Of a stretch of 28,051 nt of DNA, positions 8,100 to 15,934 are shown one piece after another. The stretch is from contig CAWUKT010000095.1 in assembly GCA_963923035.1 (NCBI GenBank), positions 1 through 28,051 of the forward strand. The letters are read 5' to 3'. The notes under the pieces were generated by a model, which ran no database searches, had not been told where the DNA came from, and saw only the letters and a list, made by a program, of their open reading frames with translations. A program made the translations under genes and the position numbers. Origin of the DNA: CAWUKT01 sp963923035 (GTDB taxonomy: Bacteria > Bacteroidota > Bacteroidia > J057 > JADKCL01). The stretch's first letter is position 1, and each line of letters starts with the position of its first letter.

Positions 8100-9613
8100 T
8101 AGAGTTCAAACTTAAACCAGGAAAAATTTCCTGAGGGTTGGGTATACTGGAGCGTTGAGGCGCCTGATCCCGGGTCTACCAAATACAATTCATTGTTGGA
8201 CCCAAAATCATTGGGAGACAGCGTATAGGTAATGTACCGATCGCTGGCAAACAACATCGACATGTGGTGATCATCCAATTGGCTATACCCCTGGATACTG
8301 GAGATGTCCGTATTGGCACTGGTATATCCCCAGAGACCGCCGGACAATCCCCGCGGATCCCACTCATAAATGGTAAGATACACCCGGTTGGCTCCTATTC
8401 CACCAAAAGCATCGCAGAATCCTTCCTCCAACAAGACCCAGTCACCGCCGTTGGGAGTATATCCCGAAGCAGGCGTCACCACATCATTGTTGCTGTTGGA
8501 GACCATGCTCTTCGGATATTCCGCCAATTGCTTGCCCCGGGGATACTCGACCAGGGGATTGTTGGAAAACTTATCCGTCTTGGTAGAAGCAGTATTGTAG
8601 CGAAGGGTTCCCGCGACGTCAGAGTCATTGTAGGTACTCACGTTGACCGTCACTTCGCTGTTTCCAGCAAACAGGCCGCCTTCATTTCTACGCGCAAGGT
8701 GGATTTCGGTAATTCTAAGGCCACTTTGGCTGCAGGTTCCCGCCGTATAATTGGCGATGTCATCGACCACCGAACCGGTGAAACCGTTCTTGTTGGCACC
8801 ATCGTCGTTGACGGAACCAGAGCCACCAGAGCCACCGGAACCGCCCGAGCCTCCTGAACCACCGCCACCATTGTAGACATAGTAGCAGGGATCATTGAGC
8901 CGGAGCGGATCGCCAGCGGCATCATACGGATGGGCCGTGAGCAGGACGGCATTCAGATCGACCGCATCGGTCAGCAACAAGTTCTCCGCGGTGATGGTTT
9001 GGGTAATGAAATCATACTTGTAACCCGCCGCCCGGTAATCGGAACCATCATAGTAAACCCCGTAACTGAAGAAAATCGCATCCTGAGAGGTATAGTTCAG
9101 GCTTTCTTCGTAAGTGGTCACGTAGTCATAGTAGGTTCCATTGTAATCCAGGGATTTGACCAGGGCATCGAAATATCCGCTGGTTCCAGCCGGAATCGAT
9201 CCACATCCCTCCGAACAATCAAAGATATAATTGTCCAGGATGAACATGGCCTGATCCTGGTCCACACCCGACGCATCGGACATGGTGCGCAGGTGACCGT
9301 CCGGATTGTCAAAGCCCAATCCACAGGGGAGCGAGGTATAGAGGTCGGCATTTCCCGAGATGTTCCCGTACTCTCCCCAAAAGCGGGTGGTGGCATAGGT
9401 AATCAGTCGGGTCTTTTCTACCAGCGCCTCTTCGCTGGTCACGTCATTGATCAGATCGATCAATTCCGGTTCATCATAATTGGGAATTCCCGTATTGCTA
9501 AGTGCAATCAGGGGGTTCTCAGGGTTGGAAACGTCCGGGGAAAAATCAGGACGTTGACAATTACTAGCAAGTACTGCGATTGCCAGAATCGCAATTAAGT
9601 TTCTAAAAATCAT
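8096..9613 (-). CDS. Hypothetical secreted protein, probable lipoprotein, with a Gly-Gly-Ser linker
   Basis: A 505-residue protein not recognised as a named family. A hydrophobic leader ends in LASNC, giving a candidate lipidated Cys19, although Asn before the Cys is unusual, so lipidation is likely but not certain. The mature part is Tyr-, Asp- and Asn-rich and carries scattered Cys pairs (for example 133 and 137). Residues 249-267 are an almost pure Gly/Ser linker of GGS repeats that splits the protein into two parts of about 230 residues. A segment near 300-415 has a beta-sandwich feel (ITEIHLARRNE, VTVNVSTYND, RVYLTIYEWD). The stop codon overlaps the TTG start of the outer-membrane-like gene. 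The start is ATG with an AT-rich leader. Function unknown; the setting suggests a cell-surface protein. Confidence 0.7.
   Translation of the reverse strand: MIFRNLIAILAIAVLASNCQRPDFSPDVSNPENPLIALSNTGIPNYDEPELIDLINDVTSEEALVEKTRLITYATTRFWGEYGNISGNADLYTSLPCGLGFDNPDGHLRTMSDASGVDQDQAMFILDNYIFDCSEGCGSIPAGTSGYFDALVKSLDYNGTYYDYVTTYEESLNYTSQDAIFFSYGVYYDGSDYRAAGYKYDFITQTITAENLLLTDAVDLNAVLLTAHPYDAAGDPLRLNDPCYYVYNGGGGSGGSGGSGGSGGSGSVNDDGANKNGFTGSVVDDIANYTAGTCSQSGLRITEIHLARRNEGGLFAGNSEVTVNVSTYNDSDVAGTLRYNTASTKTDKFSNNPLVEYPRGKQLAEYPKSMVSNSNNDVVTPASGYTPNGGDWVLLEEGFCDAFGGIGANRVYLTIYEWDPRGLSGGLWGYTSANTDISSIQGYSQLDDHHMSMLFASDRYITYTLSPNDFGSNNELYLVDPGSGASTLQYTQPSGNFSWFKFELY
8813..8869 (-). repeat. Gly-Gly-Ser coding repeat (9-nt units)
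   Basis: About six tandem 9-nt units encode GGS repeats (residues 249-267 of the surrounding protein). Synonymous codons vary between units, so the repeat is older than a fresh slippage expansion or is held at the protein level as a flexible linker. Confidence 0.8.
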
Positions 9614-9825
9614 TATGGTTAAAAATTAAACTAACAATAGGTTATGGTGCGCAGGGCAAAGATGAGACCCCGCATTGTGGTTGATAACAACAGTTCTTAT
9701 AATTTGTTTGTAGCAGCGAAAAAAATCTTTCCCACTGTATTGATTCTACCATTTCCCCACTCCCTCTCATCCTCCGATTCTAACCTCCTCCCCTTTCCCC
9801 GATTACTTTTGCTATTTTTGCCCCG
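9614..9825. promoter_or_regulatory. Divergent promoter region
   Basis: 212 bp separate two divergently transcribed genes. The right half (about 9750-9810) is pyrimidine-rich on the plus strand. A perfect TAnnTTTG box lies at 9813-9820 next to the deacetylase start. For the minus-strand gene, a TTTG (complement of 9658-9661) and a weak TAGTTTAA (complement of 9627-9634) are possible elements with a 23-nt spacer, a poor fit. Nothing else was seen. Confidence 0.45.
9813..9820 (+). promoter_or_regulatory. -7 promoter box abutting the deacetylase start codon
   Basis: TATTTTTG matches the Bacteroidota -7 consensus TAnnTTTG exactly and ends only 5 nt before the ATG at 9826. If it is used, transcription starts at or next to the start codon, giving a leaderless or nearly leaderless mRNA. 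No clear -33 TTTG was found at the expected distance. Confidence 0.5.
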
Positions 9826-10752
9826 ATGTTACGACTGGCATATTCGGAGGCCTTCCCACTGCCCTTACCCGAGAACCACAAATTTCCCTTCCGGAAGTAT
9901 GAGTTGGTGCGACAGCAATTGCAGTACCAGGGGATCATCACCGAAGCCCAATTGTTCACGCCTGAGTTCGTGTCCGATGCGACCATCGAACTCACCCACT
10001 CAGCCGAGTGGTGGCAGCGGGCCAAGGCCATGCAACTCAGTCCCAAGGAATACCGCCGCATCGGTTTCCCCAACGTCCCCGAACTCGTCTGGCGGAGCAT
10101 CTCCTCGGCCTCCGGCACCGTCCGCGCGGCCGAACTCGCCCTCGAAGATGGCGCCGGCATGAACCTCGCCGGGGGCACCCACCACGGCTTCTACGACCGG
10201 GGCGAGGGCTTCTGCCTCCTCAATGACATCGCCATCGCCGCCAATTACCTGCTCGACAAAGGCCATATCCAAAAGGCCCTCGTCGTGGACCTCGACGTCC
10301 ACCAGGGCAATGGCACCGCGTCCATTTTCCAGCACGAATCCCGCGTCTTCACCTTCTCGATGCACTGCGCAGACAACTACCCCTACCGAAAAGAAAAATC
10401 GGACCTGGACGTGGAACTTGTAGCTTTTGCCGACGATACGCGTTACTTGAATGCGTTGAATGAACATATCCCCCGGCTCCTGGATGAGTTTGGCCCGGAT
10501 ATTGTGTTCTACCAGGCGGGCGTCGATGTCCTGGAAACCGATCGGCTGGGTCGGCTGAACCTGAGCCGGGAAGGGTGCCGGGAACGGGACCGCACCGTCA
10601 TCGCCAATTGCCGGGAACGGAATTTGCCCCTGGTGGTGGTGATGGGCGGAGGTTATGGTGACCGGCCCACCCCAATTGTGAATGCACACTGTGAAACATA
10701 TAAACTCGTACTTGAATTGTATGAAAAATCGAAATACTACTCCTTTTCGTAG
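9826..10752 (+). CDS. Histone deacetylase family protein (AcuC/HDAC-like), copy 1
   Basis: A 308-residue arginase/deacetylase-fold Zn enzyme. Bacterial members remove acetyl groups from protein lysines, polyamines or other small molecules; the substrate here is unknown. Key residues are in place: the catalytic His pair in GGTHHGF (His119, His120), Zn ligands Asp157 and His159 in DLDVHQGNG, Asp234 in GVDVLETD, and Tyr277 in MGGGY. Its length is typical of the family. It starts at an ATG 5 nt after a TAnnTTTG box. The last 32 nt overlap the next gene, suggesting coupling. A second gene of the same family lies at 15031-15933; the two align with no gap over 300 residues, about half identical by eye, so they are paralogs. 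Confidence 0.92.
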   Translation: MLRLAYSEAFPLPLPENHKFPFRKYELVRQQLQYQGIITEAQLFTPEFVSDATIELTHSAEWWQRAKAMQLSPKEYRRIGFPNVPELVWRSISSASGTVRAAELALEDGAGMNLAGGTHHGFYDRGEGFCLLNDIAIAANYLLDKGHIQKALVVDLDVHQGNGTASIFQHESRVFTFSMHCADNYPYRKEKSDLDVELVAFADDTRYLNALNEHIPRLLDEFGPDIVFYQAGVDVLETDRLGRLNLSREGCRERDRTVIANCRERNLPLVVVMGGGYGDRPTPIVNAHCETYKLVLELYEKSKYYSFS

Positions 10753-11392
10753 CGCCTGGCTGACCCTCCTGGCCCTGCTGATGACTTCGGGGCTCTTTGC
10801 CCAGGATTCTTTTGGTGGGACGGTGGTCTACAATATTCGGGTGTCGGGCAAAATGGCGGATGAGTACCTCAAGAACGATCCTCCCAAAACCATGACCATG
10901 CACCTGCTGGACAATGACTTCATCGTCAAGCTCTCCGGCGGTCGGATTGCCCGGACCTTCCTCTACCTGGCCGATTCGAACCATACGTTCATAGTCGACA
11001 TACCCAACGAGCGCTATTTCCGCCGCACCTATTACAGTGACACGAACAATGTCACGCCGGTGGCCATGCCCACGGGCGAATCCAAGCGGGTGAAGGGCCG
11101 GGATGCAATGGAGTATAAAACCGAACGCCCCGACCGGGGCGAAACGATTTATTACTATGTCCACGACGATTACCGCGTCGACACGACTTTATTTGATGGA
11201 TTGGATGGCGCCAAGGCGGATTTCCTCGTCCCCGGACTCGGCGGACGCATCCCGCTCTGGAAGACCATCAAGACGCCCCAGATGACGACCACGGTCGAGC
11301 TGGCCAGCATCAAGAAGGAGAAGTTTCCGAAGGAGGCGTTCAGCATCCCGGAAGGCTTCAGCAACAAGCAGAAGCGGGACCCGCGCAAGTAA
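10721..11392 (+). CDS. Secreted DUF4412-like protein
   Basis: A 223-residue exported protein. The ATG at 10721 was preferred over one at 10682 because it directly begins a signal peptide (residues 1-28, ending GLFAQ). The mature part opens with a beta-rich GGTVVYNIRVSG segment and ends with a stretch (PLWKTIKTPQMTTTVELAS, then FSIPEGF) resembling DUF4412/LolA-like periplasmic proteins of Bacteroidota; that assignment is from memory of the pattern. It overlaps the upstream deacetylase gene by 32 nt and is probably cotranscribed with it. Its stop codon directly abuts the stop codon of the convergent propeller gene. Confidence 0.75.
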   Translation: MKNRNTTPFRSAWLTLLALLMTSGLFAQDSFGGTVVYNIRVSGKMADEYLKNDPPKTMTMHLLDNDFIVKLSGGRIARTFLYLADSNHTFIVDIPNERYFRRTYYSDTNNVTPVAMPTGESKRVKGRDAMEYKTERPDRGETIYYYVHDDYRVDTTLFDGLDGAKADFLVPGLGGRIPLWKTIKTPQMTTTVELASIKKEKFPKEAFSIPEGFSNKQKRDPRK

Positions 11393-12685
11393 TCAGCGCT
11401 GGATCACCACCGCTTTGGTGAGCGCCTGGCCCCGGACAGTCATCCGCAGATGATACATCCCCGCCGGCCAGGAAGAGGTGTCAATCGGTTCGCCAGTGGA
11501 CACCTTTTCTTTTTCCCAGACCACTCTCCCCAACGCATCCACGACGGACAGTTCCTCTCCTAGCGTCCCCTCCGGCAGCGCGATATGAAGCTGGTTGTGG
11601 GCGGGTTGGGGGAAAATGCGCACCTGCTCCATCTCAATGGGATCGGGCCGGTTCACAAGGTTGTCGGAGCGGAAAATGTACTGGTCCACAATGCCGTTGA
11701 AGCCCAGCTCCATGCTCGTGGATTGGACGACGAGGGTTTGGCCCTGGTTGAGGGCCCAGGCCCGGGAGCAGAAAGGCAGTTCGCCAATGAAGGCGGGGCT
11801 CCCCTGGTCATTCCCGATGAACCAGCGGGTATTCGTCCGGGTCGGCAAAACCAGCCCGACATTGATCCCAAACAGATAATCGTTGGCGGACCAGAAGGAA
11901 TATTCATCCGCATTGGGGGTTCCAGCGGGCCCATTCCAGGTCTGCCCGCCATCGGTCGACCGCTGGTGGATGCTCCAAAACAGGAGGCTGTCTCCAATCT
12001 GTTGGATGGTTCGGTTCTCCGCGCCCGCAATCACGGTATTCCAGGAAAGCCCCCCATCTGTGGTCCGTATGAGACTCCCGAAAGACAATGTATTGCTGTC
12101 GGGAAGGGAATAATAGCCGGTCAAAGAATCGGTGAACAGCAACCCGCTCATGCCGCGCCAGAATGGATAGGTATAATTTCCATTGGGAGCACTGCGGAGG
12201 GGCGATCCGGTGATTTGCCAGGACTGGCCACCGTCCACGGTCCGCCAGAGCTGGACCTCTTCAGCGCCGGTGTCCCGGTTGTGGGCACCCACCCAGCCGT
12301 AGTTGTCATCTACGAATTGGACGAAGTTGATGTCAAAGATGGCAGAAATGGGGGGCTTCGACAGGGCCGTCCAGGTTTGTCCGTGGTCGGTGGAGCGGTA
12401 AACCATGTCGCCTTGCACGGCCACCGCCCGATCGGCGGTATAGGCATTGACCGGCCCCGGCTTGTCGGTGGTCGTCCCCGAGGCCAATTGCCAGGTCAGC
12501 CCGCCATCGGTACTGCTGAAGATGCCCTCCCTGGAGGTGACATAGGCATTGTTGTCATCGAAAAACGTCACCTGCCCCATCTCGGTGGAGGTGGGCTTGA
12601 CGTCATTGAAGGTTGGAGATTGGCCCATCAACGGGCCAGTAAATAAGCAAAGCAGAAGGAAAAAAAGAGTGTTACGGTAGTACAT
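11393..12685 (-). CDS. T9SS-secreted Asp-box beta-propeller protein
   Basis: A 430-residue exported protein. The ATG at 12685 was chosen because it starts a clear signal peptide (residues 1-22, ending LMGQS); the open frame extends further upstream without export features. Five Asp-box motifs of the S/T-x-D-x-G-x-T/S-W type (about residues 58-65, 98-105, 149-156, 208-215, 243-250) mark a BNR/YCF48-like propeller. Residues 356-430 form a T9SS type A sorting domain (RIFPQPAHNQLHIALPEG, then LSVVDALGRVVW, a PAGMYHLRM strand and a basic end), predicting passage through the outer membrane and surface attachment or release. Asp-box repeats occur in sialidases and in non-catalytic adhesion proteins; no sialidase active-site Arg triad was recognised, so enzymatic activity is not claimed. 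Confidence 0.85.
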   Translation of the reverse strand: MYYRNTLFFLLLCLFTGPLMGQSPTFNDVKPTSTEMGQVTFFDDNNAYVTSREGIFSSTDGGLTWQLASGTTTDKPGPVNAYTADRAVAVQGDMVYRSTDHGQTWTALSKPPISAIFDINFVQFVDDNYGWVGAHNRDTGAEEVQLWRTVDGGQSWQITGSPLRSAPNGNYTYPFWRGMSGLLFTDSLTGYYSLPDSNTLSFGSLIRTTDGGLSWNTVIAGAENRTIQQIGDSLLFWSIHQRSTDGGQTWNGPAGTPNADEYSFWSANDYLFGINVGLVLPTRTNTRWFIGNDQGSPAFIGELPFCSRAWALNQGQTLVVQSTSMELGFNGIVDQYIFRSDNLVNRPDPIEMEQVRIFPQPAHNQLHIALPEGTLGEELSVVDALGRVVWEKEKVSTGEPIDTSSWPAGMYHLRMTVRGQALTKAVVIQR

Positions 12686-12787
12686 GTATGATCGAGTTAA
12701 AGTCCTATTGTATTCGAATGCTTTCGTTTCCAGATTTTTTGGCCGAATCATTTCACCTGCTGGGCCGACTTTTGCTAATATTGCCGC
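12686..12787. promoter_or_regulatory. Divergent promoter region with -7 box at the YraN start
   Basis: 102 bp between the propeller gene and the YraN gene. TAATATTG at 12776-12783 (one mismatch to TAnnTTTG) ends 4 nt before the ATG at 12788. The preceding ACTTTTGCTA matches, base for base, the bases just before the first deacetylase gene. TTTC at 12751-12754 is a possible weak -33 element. No clear box was seen for the minus-strand gene. Confidence 0.45.
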
Positions 12788-13159
12788 ATGGCGCAACACA
12801 ACGACATCGGCAAGTTAGGCGAGGACCTCGCCGTGGAGTACCTCGAGAAGGACGGCTTCCAGATTTTTGACCGGAACTACAATTACGAGAAGAACGAGAT
12901 CGACATCGTCGCCTTCTGGCAAGAACCGGCGGAGATTCACTTCGTCGAAGTCAAGACCCGGACCGGAGATGCGGCCGGCACGCCGGCCGAAGCGCTGACC
13001 GAGGAACAACAAAAAAACATTGCCTCGGTGGCTCAATTTTACATCTGGGAGCGCCAGATGATCACAGTGCCGACGGTCTTCGACGTCATCGGTGTCGACC
13101 TTTCCGACCCCGACAATCCCCAGTTCGAGCACCACGAGGACGTTTTTCGGCCCTCCTGA
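12788..13159 (+). CDS. YraN family (UPF0102) nuclease-fold protein
   Basis: A 123-residue protein of the YraN/UPF0102 family, normal in length. The family has a PD-(D/E)XK nuclease-like fold; its cellular role is not settled. Hallmarks are GKLGEDLAVEYLEKDGF near the N terminus (Glu12), NEIDIVAF (Asp39) and FVEVKTR (Glu54, Lys56), which together give the E-D-ExK active-site pattern. It starts at an ATG preceded by a -7-like box. The 738 bp that follow contain no confident gene. Confidence 0.9.
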   Translation: MAQHNDIGKLGEDLAVEYLEKDGFQIFDRNYNYEKNEIDIVAFWQEPAEIHFVEVKTRTGDAAGTPAEALTEEQQKNIASVAQFYIWERQMITVPTVFDVIGVDLSDPDNPQFEHHEDVFRPS

Positions 13160-13375
13160 GCCTGTTCTTCCATTTCACTTCGGTTTGCCAAATCCCTCTT
13201 CATCACCTCCTTGAACCATTGGGGGATTCTTTTCACGTCCCTGTCAAATTAGTTTCCCCTGCCCCCAGCGCAAAATTAAACTGACTTCATTCTTACGCTC
13301 CCACCACAAAGACCCCATCGGGATGCAAATTCACCTCGGAAACAGTTATTATGAGTTTGGATCTTACGCCAAACT

Positions 13376-13420
13376 TCCCCGCCCCTGATGACTACAATAA
13401 ATTTCAGTGCGGGGATTTTT
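13376..13420 (+). terminator. Possible rho-independent terminator
   Basis: TCCCCGC (13376-13382) pairs with GCGGGGA (13409-13415), with an inner CTGA/TCAG helix (13385-13388 with 13404-13407), and is followed by TTTTT at 13416-13420. It is more than 200 nt past the YraN stop, so it would end either a long YraN 3' leader or an unrecognised small RNA. Confidence 0.4.
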
Positions 13421-13566
13421 CTGTTTGGGCTCCAATTGTTATCCTTCTCTCCGCCCCCTCTCAAAAGTGCTCCAAAGATTATTGGGCTCCTGCTCCATTT
13501 TGCCACCGAATCCACCGATTTTTGAGGCAAGTCTCAAATATAGGTAGGCGATCCTGGCTCGTTGGT

Positions 13567-13734
13567 AAGCTGGCTCACCTCCCAGTGAAGCTGGCTTGCC
13601 TCAGAACTAAGCTGGCTCATGTTCAAGTGAAGCTGGCTTGGGTCCAACCGAAGCGGACTTGCCTCTCAGGGAAGCGGCCTCCCCTTCACCGGAAGCCGAC
13701 TTGTCCCGTTGGGAAGTCAACCTCCTTTCTACCT
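13567..13734. repeat. 21-bp tandem repeat, eight degenerate units
   Basis: Eight consecutive 21-bp units begin at 13567, 13588, 13609, 13630, 13651, 13672, 13693 and 13714. The first four start with AAGCTGGCT, the next three with AAGCGG or AAGCCG, and the last with AAGTC. Units 1 and 3 continue with CA, units 2 and 4 with TG, giving a hint of a 42-bp higher-order period. A partial unit (CTGGCTCGTTGGT) precedes. Several units carry an imperfect dyad AAGCnnGCTT or AAGCnnACTT. The 7-codon period keeps frames open on both strands. Confidence 0.85.
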
Positions 13735-13897
13735 GGCCCACCCGTCCTTTTACAGTAGTCTGCCTCCCCATTTGTTCTCCCTTCTCCCCCAAGTCTCCAT
13801 TTCCCTGACTCCCCTCCTACTTTTCCCCTTTTCCGTCCCTTCTTTCCATTTTTTGCCTAACTTCGCAGTCCTTCATTTACCAAATCAGAATAGAAAA

Positions 13898-14996
13898 ATG
13901 ACTGCTGAACAGCTGAAGGAATTGCAAGCGCGGAGAAATGCGCTGAGGAGGTACCTTTGACGTCGATCATAAGCTAGCTCAGATCGCCGACAAAGAAAAC
14001 CTATCCGTGGCCCCGGGATTTTGGGATGATCCCAAGGCGGCCGAAAAAGTCCTCAAAGAAATCAAGAACCTCAAAATCTGGACCGTCGCCTACGAAGACG
14101 TGGACCAGAAAATCGGGGACCTGGAAGTCCTATTTGAGTTTTGGAAGGAAGGGGAAGCCGAGGAAGAGGATGTGCAGGCCGCGCAAGCGGATGCCGTAGC
14201 ATCGATTGAGGAACTGGAGTTCAAGAACATGCTGTCCCGCGAAGAGGACAAACTGGCCTGCGTACTCCAGATCAACTCGGGCGCCGGCGGAACCGAATCG
14301 GAAGATTGGGCCGGCATGTTGTTGCGCATGTACCTCCGCTACGCGGAGCAAAACGGGTACAAAGCCGCCGTCATCGACCAGAAGGACGGCGATGTCGCAG
14401 GCGTATCCAGCGCAACCGTCGAAGTCAACGGTGACTTTGCCTACGGCCACCTCAAAAGCGAAAACGGGGTCCACCGCCTCGTCCGCATTTCCCCCTACGA
14501 CTCCAATGCCCGCCGCCATACCAGCTTCGCCTCGGTCTTTGTCTACCCCCAGGTCGACGATACCATTGAGATCGAAGTCAACGAGGCCGATATCAAATGG
14601 GATACCTTCCGCTCCGGCGGTAAGGGTGGTCAGAACGTGAACAAGGTCGAAACGGCCGTTCGCCTCCACCACATGCCCAGTGGCATCATCGTCGAATGCC
14701 AGCAGGAACGGTCCCAGTTGCAGAACAAGGAAAAGGCCCGCCAATTGCTGCGTTCCCGGCTGTACCAGCGGGAAATCGAGCGCAAGCAGGCCGAACGGGA
14801 CAAGATCGAAGGCGACAAGAAGGCCATCGAATGGGGTTCCCAGATCCGCAACTATGTGTTCCAGCCCTATAAGCTGGTCAAGGATGTCCGGACCGGAGTC
14901 GAGACCTCCAATGTCCAGGCCGTTATGGATGGCGCCATCGATGAGTTCATCAAGGGCTACCTCATGGAATTTGCCGGAAAATCCACCGCTCAATAA
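13898..14996 (+). CDS. prfB: Peptide chain release factor 2 with programmed +1 frameshift
   Basis: RF2 recognises UGA and UAA stop codons and triggers peptide release. The coding sequence begins at the ATG at 13898 (MTAEQLKELQ), reaches an in-frame TGA at 13958-13960 after 20 codons, and continues in the +1 frame from GAC at 13959, giving 365 residues, the usual length. The shift site is the classic one: an internal Shine-Dalgarno-like AGGAGG (13946-13951), then CTT TGA C. Low RF2 favours frameshifting and so restores RF2. Further on are the catalytic GGQ (about residues 243-245) in SGGKGGQNVNKVE and the stop-recognition tripeptide region, which reads SPY (about 198-200) where E. coli has SPF. 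An annotation pipeline could wrongly truncate it at the TGA or start it at the GTG at 14007. It is followed 34 nt later by the second deacetylase gene, possibly cotranscribed. Confidence 0.96.
13946..13961 (+). promoter_or_regulatory. prfB: prfB programmed frameshift site
   Basis: The order AGGAGG, a 3-nt spacer, CTT, TGA, C matches the RF2 autoregulatory frameshift element: an internal ribosome-binding-like sequence, a slippery Leu codon and a UGA in the poor-termination context UGAC. In a genome that otherwise shows hardly any Shine-Dalgarno sequences, the internal AGGAGG is notable. Confidence 0.93.
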
Positions 14997-15030
14997 ACCT
15001 TGCCGGGGATGTCGGGTTAAGGGTTAGGAA

Positions 15031-15933
15031 ATGCTGAAAATAGCCTGGTCCGATTACTACGCCCACCCACTGCCGGAGAACCATCGGTTCCCCATGGCGA
15101 AGTATACCCTGATCCCGGAGCAATTGCTCTACGAAGGCACCATCACCGAGGCCAATCTGTTCCAACCCCAGGCCCTGACCGAGGCAGAAGTCATCCTGAC
15201 CCATGATGCCGATTACTGGCGGCGCTTGCGGGACCAAGAACTCACGCCCCGTGAAATCCGCAAGACGGGCTTTCCCCTGTCGGAACGGCTGGTTTACCGG
15301 GAAATCAATATTGGCGAGGGGACCTGGCAGTGCGCGCGCTTCGCGCAGGAGTATGGCGTGGCCATGAACGTCTCCGGTGGCACCCACCACGCGTTCACCG
15401 ACAGGGGCGAGGGCTTCTGCTTGCTCAATGACATTGCGATGGCGGCCAATCTGATGCTGCGCGATGGGCTGGCCCAACGCATCCTCGTGGTGGACCTGGA
15501 CGTCCACCAGGGGAACGGGACCGCGGAGATCTTCCGCGACGAACCCCGGGTCTTCACCTTTTCCATGCACTGCCGCGTCAATTATCCCCTCGAAAAAGAA
15601 CAATCCGACCTGGACATCGCCATCGAACCTTTTACCACCGATGCGCCTTACCTGTCCACCCTCCGCGAGACCTTGCCCCGCCTCCTCGACGAATTCCAGC
15701 CCGACTTCGCCTTCTACCTGAGTGGCGTGGACATTTTGGAGACCGATAAGCTGGGGAAATTGAGCATGACCCGGGCGGGCTGCAAGGAACGGGACCGCTT
15801 TGTGTTTGAGACGATGAAGAAGAATGGTATCCCGGTGAGTGTGAGCATGGGAGGTGGGTACAGCCCCCGCCTCGTCGACATTGTGGAAGCCCATTGCAAT
15901 ACCTACCGGGTGGCCTCCGAAGTCTATTTCTAA
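15031..15933 (+). CDS. Histone deacetylase family protein (AcuC/HDAC-like), copy 2
   Basis: A 300-residue paralog of the protein at 9826-10752, aligning with it without gaps. All catalytic positions are kept at the same numbers: His119-His120 (GGTHHAF), Asp157 and His159 (DLDVHQGNG), Asp234 (GVDILETD) and Tyr277 (MGGGY), so it should be an active Zn-dependent deacylase. It differs from copy 1 mainly in the first 100 residues, for example 67-72 and 90-97, which could reflect a different substrate or partner. It lies 34 nt downstream of prfB. Its stop codon is 1 nt from the stop of the convergent gene on the other strand. The substrate is unknown. Confidence 0.92.
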   Translation: MLKIAWSDYYAHPLPENHRFPMAKYTLIPEQLLYEGTITEANLFQPQALTEAEVILTHDADYWRRLRDQELTPREIRKTGFPLSERLVYREINIGEGTWQCARFAQEYGVAMNVSGGTHHAFTDRGEGFCLLNDIAMAANLMLRDGLAQRILVVDLDVHQGNGTAEIFRDEPRVFTFSMHCRVNYPLEKEQSDLDIAIEPFTTDAPYLSTLRETLPRLLDEFQPDFAFYLSGVDILETDKLGKLSMTRAGCKERDRFVFETMKKNGIPVSVSMGGGYSPRLVDIVEAHCNTYRVASEVYF

Positions 15934-15934
15934 C

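Larger units (their letters stand above)
13160..13897. other. Gene-poor 738-bp region between YraN and prfB
   Basis: No gene could be supported here. It holds a possible plus-strand terminator (13376-13420), a small inverted repeat (TTTGAG at 13521-13526 with CTCAAA at 13533-13538), an eight-unit 21-bp tandem repeat (13567-13734) and a long pyrimidine-rich tract (about 13740-13860) before prfB. A 135-codon plus-strand open frame (13351-13758) runs through the repeat, but it has no recognisable domain and is interrupted by the putative terminator structure, so it was not called. Confidence 0.6.

Noticed and set aside
12686..12799. An N-terminal extension of the propeller gene to 12799
   Set aside because: The extra 38 residues precede a clean signal peptide and overlap the start of the YraN gene, so the ATG at 12685 is a better start.
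13351..13758. A 135-codon plus-strand frame spanning the 21-bp repeat
   Set aside because: It crosses a terminator-like structure at 13376-13420, its heptad repeat arises from the DNA period, the opposite strand is also open, and no start context or domain supports it. A decayed gene remains possible.
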